Shown: positions 1-12,300, counted from the stretch's first letter. The stretch is 64,000 nt of DNA from Macrostomum hystrix (GCA_950097015.1 CATNEN010000038.1:28922501-28986500), one strand, 5' to 3'. Notes: generated by a model not told the origin, from the letters alone. Made by a program: numbers and translations.

Positions 1-328
1 ACATCTAAGCTACTGTCTAACATTTAAGCTACTGTCTAACAGCTAAGCTACTGTCTAACAGCTAAGCTACTTTCTAACAGCTAAGCTACTGTCTAACATC
101 TAAGCTACTGTCTAACAGCTAAACTACTGTCTAACAGCTAAGCTACTGTCTAATAGCGTAGCTACTGTCTAACAGCTAAGCTACTGTCTAATAGCGTAGC
201 TACTGTCTAACAGCTAAGCTACTGTCTAATAGCGTAGCTACTGTCTAACAGCTAAGCTACTGTCTAATAGCGTAGCTACTGTCTAACAGCTAAGCTACTG
301 TCTAATAGCGTAGCTACTGTCTAACAGG
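1..328. repeat. 19-bp minisatellite
   Basis: About 17 tandem copies of a 19-bp unit of the form AGCTAAGCTACTGTCTAAC, with an alternating AGCGTAGC variant in the right half. The array runs off the left window edge. It lies on the intron side of the small-GTPase exon at 351-605. Its right edge reads TACTGTCTAACAGGTG, which is the exact reverse complement of the core of the array at 48.2 kb. Confidence 0.9.
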
Positions 329-350
329 TGCTGATGAACGTAGCCTTCAC

Positions 351-605
351 CATGTCGAGAACCTGAACGTACACATGATCACCCTCAGTCTGCAGTCGGA
401 TATGGGCCAGTTGATATTCCACACCAATAGTTGGCAGATGGTGCTGCAGTTGGAACTGGGCATCCTGCCCATGCAGGTATCGTCTAACTAGATTAGTTTT
501 GCCAACACCGCAAGGACCAATCAAAGCTATGCGAATGATATGATCAATGCGTGGCTTCTTCTGCTGATCGTTATTGTGCTGAGCCATTCGTGATAAATTG
601 TCCAC
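351..605 (-). CDS. Ras/Rab-like small GTPase, 5' exon (partial)
   Basis: First coding exon of a Ras-superfamily GTPase read right to left. Starting from the ATG at 605 (a second ATG lies at 587) it encodes a short polar leader, a P-loop GPCGVGKT (G1), a switch-I-like PTIGVEY (G2) and a beta strand ending VQVLDM, just before where the G3 DTAG motif normally begins. The frame continues into a stop only if the putative donor ATG^GTGAAGG at 350/349 is ignored, so the exon probably ends at 351 and the remaining G3-G5 exons lie left of the window. The neighbouring intron is the 19-bp minisatellite. The family call rests on G1 and G2 only; the subfamily cannot be assigned. It is divergently arranged with the GTPase gene at 2114-3186, but the two sequences are not close paralogs. 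Confidence 0.7.
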
Positions 606-953
606 CTAATTATTAGTCTAATGATGCTAGACCGGATGAATTGTCGAGTTTTTATAGACCTCAACATGTTTTTTATTTGAACAGCGTTCCGCGGACTTTT
701 CCTACTTTGCTCCAAGTTTAACACACGGAACGATGGCGCGGCACGATTTAGTTTTATATATAGGAACCCAAAATTAATCCGCGCAGTAGCTAAATGTGTT
801 ATCGCTATGTGTTTTGCAGTGTGCTTTGGCTGCACAATCTGCATGATCTGTAACACACGGATACTCTGCTAATGCGCACTTGGGAAATCTCTAAAAGTCC
901 ATGTAATTTATCTGTGTTAATGTGCAGTTTTTGTTAATAATTACACTGACTCC

Positions 954-1102
954 TGAGCATACAGCACAGATACTGTACGCAGCTACACACTCACACAGGT
1001 GTGTACATCTGCCCTGACTTTCTCATGCTCAGGCAGTGTACACTTTCATTGTGCCTTGGAGGTTGGGCCTCAAGGAAGTAAATTGCACAAGCCTTCTTCT
1101 AC
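954..1102 (-). mobile_element. SINE-1 fragment
   Basis: Partial minus-strand copy of the tRNA-derived SINE family seen at 8864, 17180, 40605 and 46360. It shares the body segments CACACAGGTGTGTACATC, CTGACTTTCTCAT and the GTGCCTTGGAGGTTGG block. The tRNA-like head is missing. Confidence 0.75.
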
Positions 1103-1244
1103 AATTCGTTCTATTTAGTGTCTAGTAATGTTCTAAAATTAGCTGTTAAAGTGTTCTGAAGTATTTAGGTTTTTGTAAAAATTCATTGATAAGAAAACTT
1201 CCATTCGAAGACTTTAGTTGACCTATATTTAGAAGCAACCATTA

Positions 1245-1640
1245 TTGTACCATAGACGTTTTTGCCCAAGCTATACTTTCAGAGTCAGAGACGGGGGTGT
1301 GGGGCAGAGCCCCCACTTCGGGGTGCCATAGACATTTTGGCCTCAGTAAGCCATTCCTATTGGTCGAGGCCTTTTTGCGGGCAGTTAATGGCTATTTTAC
1401 CATGACCTTTTGCCCGGCGGGCAGAAAGTCTTGCCCGTTAATGGCCATAGATGAATTAATGCTCGGTAATTTTCTTGCGTAATCTTTTCTAGCCATAAAC
1501 CGCCCGCAAAAGGCATCGACCAATAGGAATGGCTTACTGAGGCCAAAATGTCTATGGCACCCCGAAGTGGGGGCTCTGCCCCACACCCCCATCTCTGACT
1601 CTGAAAGTATATAGCTTGGGCAAAAACGTCTATGGTACAA
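1245..1640. mobile_element. MITE with ~150-bp terminal inverted repeats, TA target duplication
   Basis: Two near-identical arms of about 150 bp face each other (left about 1245-1393, right about 1490-1640). They begin TTGTACCATAGACGTTTTTG on both ends and are separated by a short, mostly AT-richer centre. The element is flanked by TA on each side (1243-1244 and 1641-1642), the pattern made by Tc1/mariner-type transposases. There is no coding capacity; the short open frames inside are mirror images of one another. It lies between the two divergent GTPase genes. Confidence 0.8.
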
Positions 1641-2113
1641 TAAAATTGATACCCAAGCTTTGCGGGCGTCATTAAAAAATCCTAACGGCGCCCTCTGATT
1701 TTCCATTAACGCCCTTAAAGCATGGGTATTAATGGTACTCGTATATTATCACCCGCATGTAATTGTGTGCTTTTTTCACTAAAAGCACGTTGATTGTTTA
1801 TTTATATCGAGTTGTGTCAGTAAGTTATTCGTCATTCGCCGCTTTTGGTAGCTAGAAATTATAATCTACAGTCTTATCAGTTGAAAATTTTGGACGAATT
1901 TTAATTCAATTTCCACTGTCGTGAATGTTTTCTAATATGAGTCAGCTCAATATTATTTTATAGTTCGATAGTAAAAGTTTATTTAAGAATCTTTATCGCT
2001 TATCTTGGCTGTTTGTTGATGTCTTAAATTCCGAGGCTGAGTCCAAGGCTTATAAAAGTAATTCACCTTTCCGCCTGTGTTTCAAATTTTATCCCTATTG
2101 ATTTATTCAACCC

Positions 2114-3186
2114 ATGTACTCAAGCATGGAGCAACTCAATAATAGTTTAGTGTCTGTGCTTCTGCTAGGCGAATCTGGAGTTGGCAAGAGTGCGCTAGTT
2201 CAACGATTTCTTGAGAATACATTTTCTGAGCACAGCTTGCCAACAGTTGAATCGGCCGTGCACCGCTTTGAAGCTCCTGGATTGACTGCAACTGCTCAGG
2301 TTGGCTACTCAGTGTTCTCAGCTTTTCCTGTAATTTTTTGCTGTCGTTTCTAACGGCATTTGTGTGTAGGAGACTAGATATTATATGATAAGAGTAGAGT
2401 GTGAGATAATGAGAGTAGAGTGTAAGACAATGAGAGTAGAGTGTGAGATAATGATATTAGAGTGTGAGACAATGAGATTATGGTGCGAGAATTTGAGCAG
2501 GGCGATAAAAGACAAGTTCAGGTGAGTGAAAGAGAGGGAAGGTTGGAGTGTGAAAGAATATTTTAGAGAGGCTAGAGGCCAGGAAGAGAGAATGTAGTTT
2601 CTACTGTGGTATGAAAGGAAAAATAATGGAAATAAATGGAAAAAGCACAAAATGCATTGGCCCCAACCCACCCGGACAGATAGTGGACACATCCGGGCAC
2701 TCCCGTTACTGGCAGGCCATCAGTCGTAAGCACCTGGCAGGTGCCGCGGTAGTTATTTTAGTCTACGATGCCACCAGACGGTCGAGTTTGGACAGCCTAG
2801 ACAAGCAGCTGGCGGCTCTGCAGTTTTGCTGCCAGTCCGACTGTCTGCTCGATGTCAGCGTGCTGGGCAACAAGATCGACTTGCGTCGCCAAGCTGAGGT
2901 CTCGACAGACGAGGGTCGAGTCTGGGCTGAGCAGCGCTGTCTGAGGCACTACTCGGTATCGGCTAAGACAGGCCTGGCCATAGACAGCCAGTTCAGCAGC
3001 TCCGTTGCGGCCGTGTTCTCCAGACTCATTGAACAGCTTCGGCAGCCCGCTTCGGAGGAAAACAGCTCAGAGTATGAAGCACAGACCGGCCATTGTCAGT
3101 GCTTCCCCTGCTTGGAGTTGTTGAGCAGTTTGTCTCGGCGAGTGTGGCTGAGGCTGCGACGCAGGTGTACAGTCGAGCCAGTCTGA
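2114..3186 (+). CDS. Divergent Ras-like small GTPase
   Basis: Two exons, 2114-2299 and 2680-3186, joined in phase 0 at TAQ^IVDTSGH (donor CAG^GTTGGC, acceptor GGACAG^ATAG), giving about 230 residues. Visible GTPase motifs in order are GESGVGKS (G1), LPT (G2 threonine), VDTSGHSR (G3, where most relatives have DTAGQ), NKID (G4) and SAKTG (G5). The Q-to-H change after DTSG falls on the residue that usually helps GTP hydrolysis, so catalysis may be slow or divergent. The C terminus is Arg-rich and ends CTVEPV with no CAAX box, so prenylation is unlikely and membrane binding, if any, would be electrostatic. A possible ATTAAA polyadenylation signal lies at 3323-3328. The intron carries a short minisatellite. 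Subfamily unknown. Confidence 0.75.
2397..2490. repeat. 21-bp minisatellite in GTPase intron
   Basis: Four to five imperfect copies of a unit like AGTGTGAGATAATGAGAGTAG inside the intron between 2299 and 2680. Confidence 0.75.
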
Positions 3187-3361
3187 ACAGTTTATTTATG
3201 ACAAAATCTGTCATTTGTTTTACTGTGCTTAATGTCTTTTCTGTTTAAATGCATACCTTATTCCTTGCATCACCGTTAATCAATACTTGCTTGACTTATT
3301 TTTCATAAAATGTCTTTCGAATATTAAATCATTGATTATTTGTGACTTCTTGCCTATCAAT

Positions 3362-4828
3362 GTAAGAAATGGATAGAGTCAGAGTGAGATATGGAGAGAG
3401 TCAGGGTGAGATATTGAGATAGTCAGGGTGAGATATGGAGGGAGTCAGGGTGAGATATGGAGAGAGTCAGGGTGAGATATGGAGAGAGTCAGGGTGAGAT
3501 ATGGAGAGAGTCAGGGTGAGATATGGAGAGAGTCAGGGTGAGATATGAAGAGTCAGGGTGAGATATGGAGAGAGTCAGAGTGAGATATGGAGAGTCAGGG
3601 TGAGATATGGAGGGAGTCAGGGTGAGATATGGAGGGAGTCAGGGTGAGATATGGAGGGAGTCAGGGTGAGATATGGAGAGAGTCAGGGTGAGATATGGAG
3701 AGAGTCAGAGTGAGATATGGAGGGAGTCAGGGTGAGATATGGAGAGAGTCAGGGTGAGATATGGAGAGAGTCAGGGTGAGATATGGAGAGAGTCAGGGTG
3801 AGATATGGAGGGAGTCAGGGTGAGATATGGAGGGAGTCAGGGTGAGATATGAAGAGACAAATTAAGATATGGAGACAGTCAGGGTGAGATATGGAGAGAG
3901 TCAGGGTGAGATATGGAGGGAGTCAGGGTGAGATATGGAGGGAGTCAGGGTGAGATATGGAGGGAGTCAGGGTGAGATATGGAGAGAGTCAGGGTGAGAT
4001 ATGGAGAGTCAGGGTGAGATATGGAGAGAGTCAGGGTGAGATATGGAGACAGTCAGGGTGAGATATGGAGGGAGTCAGGGTGAGATATGGAGAGAGTCAG
4101 GGTGAGATATGGAGAGAGTCAGGGTGAGATATGGAGGGAGTCAGGGTGAGATATGGAGACAGTCAGGGTGAGATATGGAGAGAGTCAGGGTGAGATATCG
4201 AGGGAGTCAGGGTGAGATATGGAGAGAGTCAGGGTGAGATATGGAGAGAGTCAGGGTGAGATATGGAGGGAGTCAGGGTGAGATATGGAGGGAGTCAGGG
4301 TGAGATATGGAGAGAGTCAGGGTGAGATATGGAGAGAGTCAGGGTGAGATATGGAGGGAGTCAGGGTGAGATATGGAGGGAGTCAGGGTGAGATATGAAG
4401 AGACAAATTAAGATATGGAGACAGTCAGGGTGAGATATGGAGAGAGTCAGGGTGAAATATGGAGGGAGTCAGGGTGAGATATGGAGGGAGTCAGGGTGAG
4501 ATATGGAGGGAGTCAGGGTGAGATATGGAGAGAGTCAGGGTGAGATATGGAGAGTCAGGGTGAGATATGGAGGGAGTCAGGGTGAGATATGGAGACAGTC
4601 AGGGTGAGATATGGAGGGAGTCAGGGTGAGATATGGAGAGAGTCAGGGTGAGATATGGAGAGAGTCAGGGTGAGATATGGAGGGAGTCAGGGTGAGATAT
4701 GGAGACAGTCAGGGTGAGATATGGAGAGAGTCAGGGTGAGATATCGAGGGAGTCAGGGTGAGATATGGAGAGAGTCAGGGTGAGATATGGAGAGAGTCAG
4801 GGTGAGATATGGAGGGAGTCAGGGTGAG
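3362..4828. repeat. 22-bp minisatellite array
   Basis: About 66 copies of AGGGTGAGATATGGAGAGAGTC with few substitutions and occasional 4-bp shortened units (GGAGAGTC). A higher-order block is visible: the stretch containing GAAGAGACAAATTAAGATATGG at about 3850 recurs at about 4396 with a similar order of variants around it, so part of the array was duplicated as a block of about 545 bp. No gene is present. Confidence 0.95.
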
Positions 4829-6051
4829 GCAATATAAAATTCAATATTAGCAAAAAAGGTGACAGAGGGACAGAAGCGTCTCCCAGTAAAGTTTTTTGCT
4901 CACGTAGGGAAAATATACTCAAACCGATTAGATCCGGAATCCAATGTGTCTGCGAAAATATTTAGGTCCTGCTGAATGTTTGCTTGCTATATTCAACTGA
5001 GCTTTAGTAAAAAGAAACTGCTGACTTAAGCAGCGATGTAGCTTTGCTGGCTGTCTGATTCGGCAATGAATCGATACCAAAGCCAGGGCTATTGTAGCCA
5101 CCAACGCTATAACTCGTGCTAATGCTTTACTCTCCGCTTTCGACTGTCTGTCTATTTTATGATCAACAGAAATGACTAGTCTGATTGGAGACTATTATCT
5201 AGCTCAATACTAACCGCTAGAAGTTGCTGGCTGTTATTCAAAGAGATAAAGCATTAGGGTGTGCGGAATACGCAGCGTCATATTTGTGGCAGTAATCAGA
5301 TCGATTCATGGCACCATGCACGGACCTAAATCGAACCAGTCCACGACTAGGACATGATAGAGTGCCGTCTACTGGAGTCCTGTTTCCTTCAGCTTCAAAA
5401 CTGCCCTGCCATAATAGCTTTTTCTCGCAAGATCTGTTTAAAAAATGCACCTGTCAAGATTTCCGCCAGAATAGGAGACTTTTTGGTTGAGAAAAGGAAG
5501 CAATGCGGTGACTAACAGCGTGGAAACTCCGCTGAGGTGCCGTCTTTTTCCTCGGGTGGGCAGGAAGGTTTGTGGAGTGACGGCAACTCCTGACTAATTG
5601 TTCCGTCTTTTATTTTCTTTTCTGTAAAGTCTTTCCGCTGCTCGCTTTGGGCGATCAGTCGATGCTGGCAAGCAACTAACTGTGCGCCGACCATCGATTT
5701 CTCAACAGTCAGCCAACACACCAGCCAATGTTGCTATTTTGCAGAGCTGCGTCTGCTGAACTGGCATATTCTCAGTGGAGAGGGGTGTGGCTGCTTGTGT
5801 GGTGGTGCTTTAGGACTGCTGCTGCTGCTGCTGCTGCTGGTAGAGTGGCGCGGGCAGTCGAGTTTGTCAAGCCATAGGGGTGAGGAGTTGGGTGGGAGGC
5901 GGGTCTCGCGCAGGTGGTAGCGAAGCCAGCCGAGTCGGCATTTATTTCGCCACTGACAGCCTTCGAGTAGGAGCAACTCTTGCGCCAGCAGGAAGAGCAC
6001 AATTAGTTTTTTTCTTTAACTATCCTCAGCCGGAGCTTATCCTTTGCAGCC
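4829..6051. other. Upstream region of the giant gene
   Basis: About 1.2 kb with no recognisable coding exon. It holds a (CTG)n run at 5816-5839 and, close to the start codon, two pyrimidine-rich tracts ending in CAG at about 6029 and 6049. Either could be a 5' UTR splice acceptor or, if the organism trans-splices, a spliced-leader acceptor. I do not see a convincing TATA box. Confidence 0.4.
5816..5839. repeat. (CTG)8 microsatellite
   Basis: Eight uninterrupted CTG triplets upstream of the giant gene. Confidence 0.9.
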
Positions 6052-6399
6052 ATGTGTGGGGTAAGTAACATTGCCAGTCTTCATCAGTCGGATGGTCAAG
6101 CGAAGATATGAGGAAAATATGTCTCTCTCTACTTCAGATCCTAGATTTTCATTTCTTCCTTCATTTCTTCTTTCCGATACAGCTCAAAGGATTGATCCTG
6201 CTGGTGACAGTCGCTCTGGCGCTACTACTCGATGATACGGCGGCCCTATCGCCAGACAAACTATGTCCCCGAAGCTACACTGTCCGGGGAAAGTGTGTGA
6301 AAGAGCGCCGTGTGACAACCACGGTGCACTACGGCTACGACCGCACCAGAGGCACCTGCGTGCGGAGACAGTCGCGGGTCGTTAGACGCTGCGGATTCG
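6052..6399 (+). other. Signal peptide exons of the giant protein
   Basis: Exon 1 (6052-6060) encodes only M-C-G. Exon 2 continues LKGLILLVTVALALLLDD, a short positive n-region plus hydrophobic core with likely cleavage near DDTAALS. The mature N terminus then begins with Cys/Arg-rich sequence (KLCPRSYTVRGKCVKERR) in the same style as the later modules. Confidence 0.75.
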
Positions 6400-9300
6400 G
6401 TAAGCCCCGTTTAATTTGAGCTGAAAATGTGTTTTTACATAGTTACTATCTAGTTATCATCAACTCATCCAGACTCCGAAAGCGCCTGCCGATGCTACAT
6501 CAGCGGAGATCCGCACTACGTCACCTACGACGGCCAGAACATGCACTTCTTTGGCAAGTGCACCTATGTTCTGACTCAGCCGGTGCACGGTGCCAGCAAT
6601 GGCTGCCGGTGGAGCGTGCTCGGTAAGAACCGCATGCGCGGTGGAAGCCCCTACACCTACCTAGAGGAGGTGATCGTTAACATCAACGGGAAGGCCCACC
6701 GGCTGACCCAGAAGCGGCGCCTCTACATTGGCAAGGTGTTCCGCGGGTTGCCTTACCACGCCCACAAGCCTGACGTCATGGTGCAGTACATGGGCAACAA
6801 GATCGTGCTCCATTCTCGCCAGTGCGGCTTCCGAGTCTCCTTTGACGGCGATGCCGAGGCTATTATCAAGGTGAAGCCGAAGTACCGCGGCCGCCTATCT
6901 GGTATCTGCGGCAACTGCGACGGAAAACGCAACGACCTACGGTGAGTTTGACATTTAAAGTAGAAAGACCACACTAGTTTTTCACCTGGCGGGCATTTCG
7001 AATTAACACTGCCTTCTTCACGATACCTTCCAAACTGAATGACCGATTTTCGTGAAAGTCCACCTTTGGATCAAACTTTTTCGTTATTTTCGATTAACTA
7101 ATTTTCAAAGCCGTCTGAAATCATCGTCGAGATATTCAGCCATTCTTGTCAAAGACCCCGCTGACAATGGTAACTACAAAATATTAAAAATGATAGCCGA
7201 CATCTAAACGTACCTATTTAACATGGTTGCATGATAAAGTTTCTAGACTTTCTTGGCGATGGGTAGAATATTTTATGAGATCAAATAAAAAGATTTTTTT
7301 GTATTTTAATAACCCATGGTTTTTCTAGAATTAAGTCATCTAAATTTTTTATGGCTCTCACACCGTATCTGCTTGTCCCCAATAATCTGCAGCACCGCTT
7401 CGGGTCGCAACGTCAGTGGACTAAAGAACAAGTTCACACTGATTGGCAACTCTTACCTGGCACCCGGCACCCTGAAGTCGTGCAGCGGCCCGAACTCGGT
7501 GCGTTGCAGCTCCAGCCAGATCGCCAAGGCCAAGAAGGCCTGTGAGAAGCTGAACGGCTCCGCCTCACCATTCCGTCAGTGCATGAAGAAGGGTGACATC
7601 AACCTAAAGAGATACTACGTGTGAGTCTAACAAATGATCAAATTTAAATACTATTACTATTTGCAATGGGGCTTTGTGTTATGGAAGGTTTATCGAATGT
7701 CAAAGTTAGTGTCAATAGCCTAATTTTTGCTTAATTTCTTACTATTAATTCAATGCAATTGCCGTCATTACCTGAAGGCAATCACTACAAAGTGAAATTT
7801 TAGGCAATGTCCCATCATTTACTAACTGATGGCAATTCTGCCCATTAAGTTGCATCCTTAGCACCAGCGCACACGGATACCGTACTTGGGCACATACTCA
7901 CAAATGTGTGCAAATCTGCCCTGACTTTCTCATCGTCAGACAATTTACACCCTCGCTATACATTTGATGGTGGACCCTCAAAGGGGCAAATTGCACTAAA
8001 ATTAATGAAGCCTTGCCGCAGAATTGAACTCAGGGCCTTGGTGTGGGGTGCAAGCGCATTTGGCACTCTAGTCACCCACTAAGAGCAAGTGATATTTGTA
8101 AAAAATGTTTTGCAAGAATTTTGAGAGAGAGCTTTTTGTGGTTCAGTGATGGTGTTTACTGTTGATTGGCGACTGGCGAAGCGTTGAAGTGTCCAAGGCC
8201 TCATTGATTCGGGGTACAGACACGGAGAGAAGGTTTAGGGGCTTTGAGTGCATTTTAGTCCAATTTGATTGATCCCACAAGCCTTCGAATCTGTACGCCT
8301 GTGTGTAGTCAGGGAGTCAGGGGAATGAGCAGAATTGCCTTCTCGCTGGCTGCGGGTCGAGTGCTGCCGACAGCCGCCTCTGTGGTACTTCCCTCCCTGC
8401 AATAATGATTATACTTTACTGTCGTATCTTTTGTCTTTGTTCAGTGACTGCGTGCAGGACATGTGCGCCGCGTCGCGCTTCTCTCGCAAGGCCCTGATCC
8501 ACGAGGCCCGCTGTCAGAGCTACGCTGCCGCGGCTGAGATCTGCGCCAGTAGGGGCTACGCCAGCCGCAACTGGCGCAGCATCGCCAACTGTCCGCTGCG
8601 CTGTCCGACCGGTATGCGCTACGAGGCCAACAGGAAGACCTGCCAGAAGACCTGCGAGAGCCTGTTCTTCGGCATCAACTCGTGTCCGCGAATGCGCAGC
8701 GAAGGCTGCTTCTGTAAGCCCGGCCTGGTGCTCGACGGCAACCTCTGCGTGAAGAAAGAGGACTGCCGCTGTTTGCGTAAGTTTAAAATTGTTTAATCAT
8801 TTTAATATAATGCTCTGCATCCAAGTCACTCTCACTAATTGAATATTAGGACTAGTAATTGTGAGGGGGGTCGGTGGTATAGCGGTTGACGCGTTTGCCT
8901 CTCGCTCCAATGTCCCTACCTTCGATTCCACGGCGAGGCCACATTCATTTGGGGCGCAGCCGCGGAGAGAATGCTTGGGGGCTTGTGCAATTTACGCCCT
9001 TGAGGGCCAACCAAGGTACAGTGAGAGTGTGCACTGCCTGACGATGAGAAAGTCAGGGCAGATGTACACACCTGTGTGAGCGTGTGCCTGCGTACAGTAT
9101 TTGTGTGCGTGTGTGCTCATTAGTCAGCGAAATGGGCAGAATTGCCTCCTCGCTGGCTGCGGGTCTTGTGTCACCAAATGATGTGCCTTCGCCCGCAGCT
9201 GTCCAGAAATTATTATTATTGTTTTATTAATTCTTAGAGATTGAATTTAGACTGACGAAAAAGTAAAAATGTAGAAGACTGGACTATTTAAATCCTTCTG

Positions 9301-12300
9301 AAACAAATTGTCTCCATATATGAGCTAAATAGCAAAGCATCAAAAAACGCCTGTGCGTTCTAAAAGTGTTTGGAGAGTATGTATGACAAAAACTTATCGC
9401 GTTCTGACAGTGCATGGTTCGAGCCCTAGTTCGGGCTTCAGTTGTGGTTTTAAGCGCTAAGCTGAAATACAAGAGAAATGAGAATTGAGAATAATGAATG
9501 ATTCCCATCTGTTTCCTGTTCCTAATTGCAGAGTGCGCCGATCTTCGCAGCCCATCCGACTGCGCCGCCTGGAAGCTCAAAGGCCGATGCGCCAGCGAAC
9601 CGGAAGTGATGTACAAGTACTGCCGACTTACCTGCAACATGTGCGAGAAGCGTAAGTTTTAGTGGAGCAGTTTCACAGTTTCTGTTGGTGCAATCTTGTT
9701 TTTGATGACTTTTTTTAATAATATTTGAGACGCATTTTCAGGCAAGTGCGTTGATCTGATTGCGACTAACATCTGTCTGGAGAAGAAGCGAGCAGGAAAG
9801 TGTACAGATAGCTTCTACAAAGAGTTCTGCGGACTCACCTGTCACTGGAAGTCGTGCCAATGCCCGGATGAGGGCAGCCACTACGAGAGGGGCCGCTGCG
9901 AGTCGCCGCGAATGGTCCGCAAGGTCACGAAGACCACCGTCTTCAGGTCCGTTGTGACCGGAGTCTGCACCAAGTCCTCCCTATTCTATTATGAGCCTTG
10001 TGGAGGTAAGACGAATACTAAATTTGTTGTGCTGCTCACAAGATTTTAGCTAGTAGGCTTGCAAATGAAGTCTTACTTGGTTATAATCGTTTTTGCTAAG
10101 AGTTAATCAGTTCTTATTTTAAATTCTAGATTGCGAGGTGATCAACAAGGTCATACAAAAGAAGCCGTGTGACTACTGCGCCAACCAGAGAGTGATGGCC
10201 AAGATTGTGCAGCACCGCGAAGGAATCTACTGCACGCGACGGGAGAAAGAGTTCACCAAAAACTGCAAATGTCGATTCCGCAACGGCAAGGTGAAATACT
10301 TGCGCTCAATCAAATGCCGAAATCACGACACCTTGATCTACGTCTACTACGAGAAGCGCATCAGCAAGGACTGCAAGCGCTGTCGAGTTATCAAAATCAA
10401 CAAGGTCAAGAAAGTGGTCTGCAAGTCTCCGCCACCTGTCTACAACCCGCCAGAGAAATGTCCTACAGGTCGGAACCCTGATGCAACATACACTCGGACC
10501 ATCTGTCGCAAAGTGGCTATCAAGTGCCGCTGCGATACGAAGTGCATCAGCAAGAGCTTCAACTGCGGTTGCGATTGCCTGCAGCCAGTCGGTCAGGGCG
10601 ACTGCGAAATATCGCGCAAATGCGACCGAGTTAATAAGCGCCTTTTGATTCGCTATCGTGCAGAGCTACTCATCAAGGACAAGCATGGCGACGGCGTCTG
10701 CACTAAACGGTCTGCCATCGTTCATGTCGAGAAGAGGCGTAAGTTTGTCTACTAAAAATTGAAATGCATTGAAGTTTGATTTCAGCGTTCTTTTGTTGAT
10801 ATAAAAAGCAACGAAATCGGGAAACAGTTTACTAGGCTCAAATAAGAAATTATTCTCGACATTGCGCCACATTTGCAGCCTGCAACTACAAGCGAATCGG
10901 CTACTACACCTGCGACAAGGACAAGGCCGGCAGAATTGTCGGCTGCCCGACTACCAGGCGCAAGAACTGGCCACCCCGCTGGTATAACTACAAGGAGGGC
11001 TACCTAGACGACAGTTGTAACTGCAAGATTAAGAAGGCCAAGAAGGTCTACCAGGATAACTTCTGCTGCTGCCCGAAGCCCTACGTAATTCGAGAGCCAA
11101 ACGAAGAATACGGCACTGGCAAGTGCGAGAAGGCTGACTCACACTACCGCATGTTAGTTGTGGGCATCTCGTACGTACACAACCCTGACACCGGCGAATG
11201 CGTCGAGGAGAAAAAAGAATGGTGGGAGGTCTGTCGCTGCGACTCTCCACTGAAAAGAGAGGTCTGCATCAACCGGCCAACCTACGGCCTGTTGGTGAAG
11301 CACAAGCCCTATTGCAAACTTGTTGACGCTAATAGCAAGAATGCACGCTGCGAATGCGGAGAGACCCTTACATCCCGCAAGATTGTCTGTCGGAAGGCGC
11401 CGCGATTCCTCGATCGCAAGAGCAAGTGTGACATCCAACGGGGACGCGCTGTCTATCGCCGAGTGTACAAGGAGGTTACTTATCGAAGAAAATGTGACTG
11501 CCGAACTCGAGTAGAACCATTGCTGGAGCCCTGCCGAGAGTGCATACCGAAAGTGAAGAAGGAAGTGATTCCCTGCCCCAAGAACTGCGACAACAAGATG
11601 GGACGCTGCTCGGTGAACTGCAAGAAGTACTTTGTCACTTACTGGTACACGTGGAACGAAATTAGCAAGACTTGCGTGCCCAGCGAGGTCAATCGAATCG
11701 CTTCTCGATGCTGCTGCAAGCCATACTTCAGGTATGAATGGTTGGGCGTCAAGGTTTCTCAACAAAGCTTCAATGTTCAATTTTATATTCATTCGTTCTA
11801 AAAAATAGCACGGAGCCATTTTTCTGAACACAATCAGGTCTTAATATCGACTGCAGACCTAGCGTTTACAACAGGCAGTTGAGGCGGAGCTAAAATTTTA
11901 GCACGGGGCATTATATGGAGGTTTCGAATTCTCGAAAAGGGTCCCTACCTTTGAAGGGGTACTAAAGTGCAATCTACGAATATTAAAACCGCCACAATAG
12001 ATTCGGGGACACCAAGTTTGGAACTTTGTAATAGTCAGCTACGCCACTGAAACAGAATACCTCACAATTGACTGTGATAATTAGGTTTTAATTAGGAGTA
12101 CGCAGAATTTCCTTAGATGTTCCCAAACCTTGTATTCTACGAGTATTTGGTGCTTTAAATTTGATCCTTACTTGTTGAAATTTAATCTTGGTCTAACGCA
12201 AAGCTTTTACGATTCCTCGTAACAGGCCACCAGATGGACCCGGCACGGATGAGAAGCAGGAAAAGGGACCAGTTTGCGATGAATCTGGCACTCGGTTTAA

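Larger units (their letters stand above)
6473..8776 (+). other. VWD - C8 - TIL module (exons 3-5)
   Basis: Exon 3 has the VWD opening CYISGDPHYVTYDG and the VWD closing GICGNCDGKRNDL. Exons 3-4 complete the beta-rich VWD and run into the C8-type cysteine region (CMKKGDIN, DCVQDMCAASRF). Exon 5 ends with a TIL domain (CPTGMRYEANRKTC ... CFCKPGLVLDGNLCVKKEDC). This VWD-C8-TIL order is shared with gel-forming mucins, von Willebrand factor and zonadhesin, where it drives disulphide-linked multimer assembly. Only one such module is present. Confidence 0.85.

Noticed and set aside
3362-4828. CRISPR-like array
   Set aside because: The repeats are contiguous with no unique spacers; it is a minisatellite in animal DNA.
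6108-6182. ATG at 6108 as start of the giant protein
   Set aside because: It would place a pyrimidine-rich splice tract in the coding sequence. The ATG at 6052 with the GTAAGT donor at 6061 and the acceptor at 6182 gives a cleaner signal peptide.
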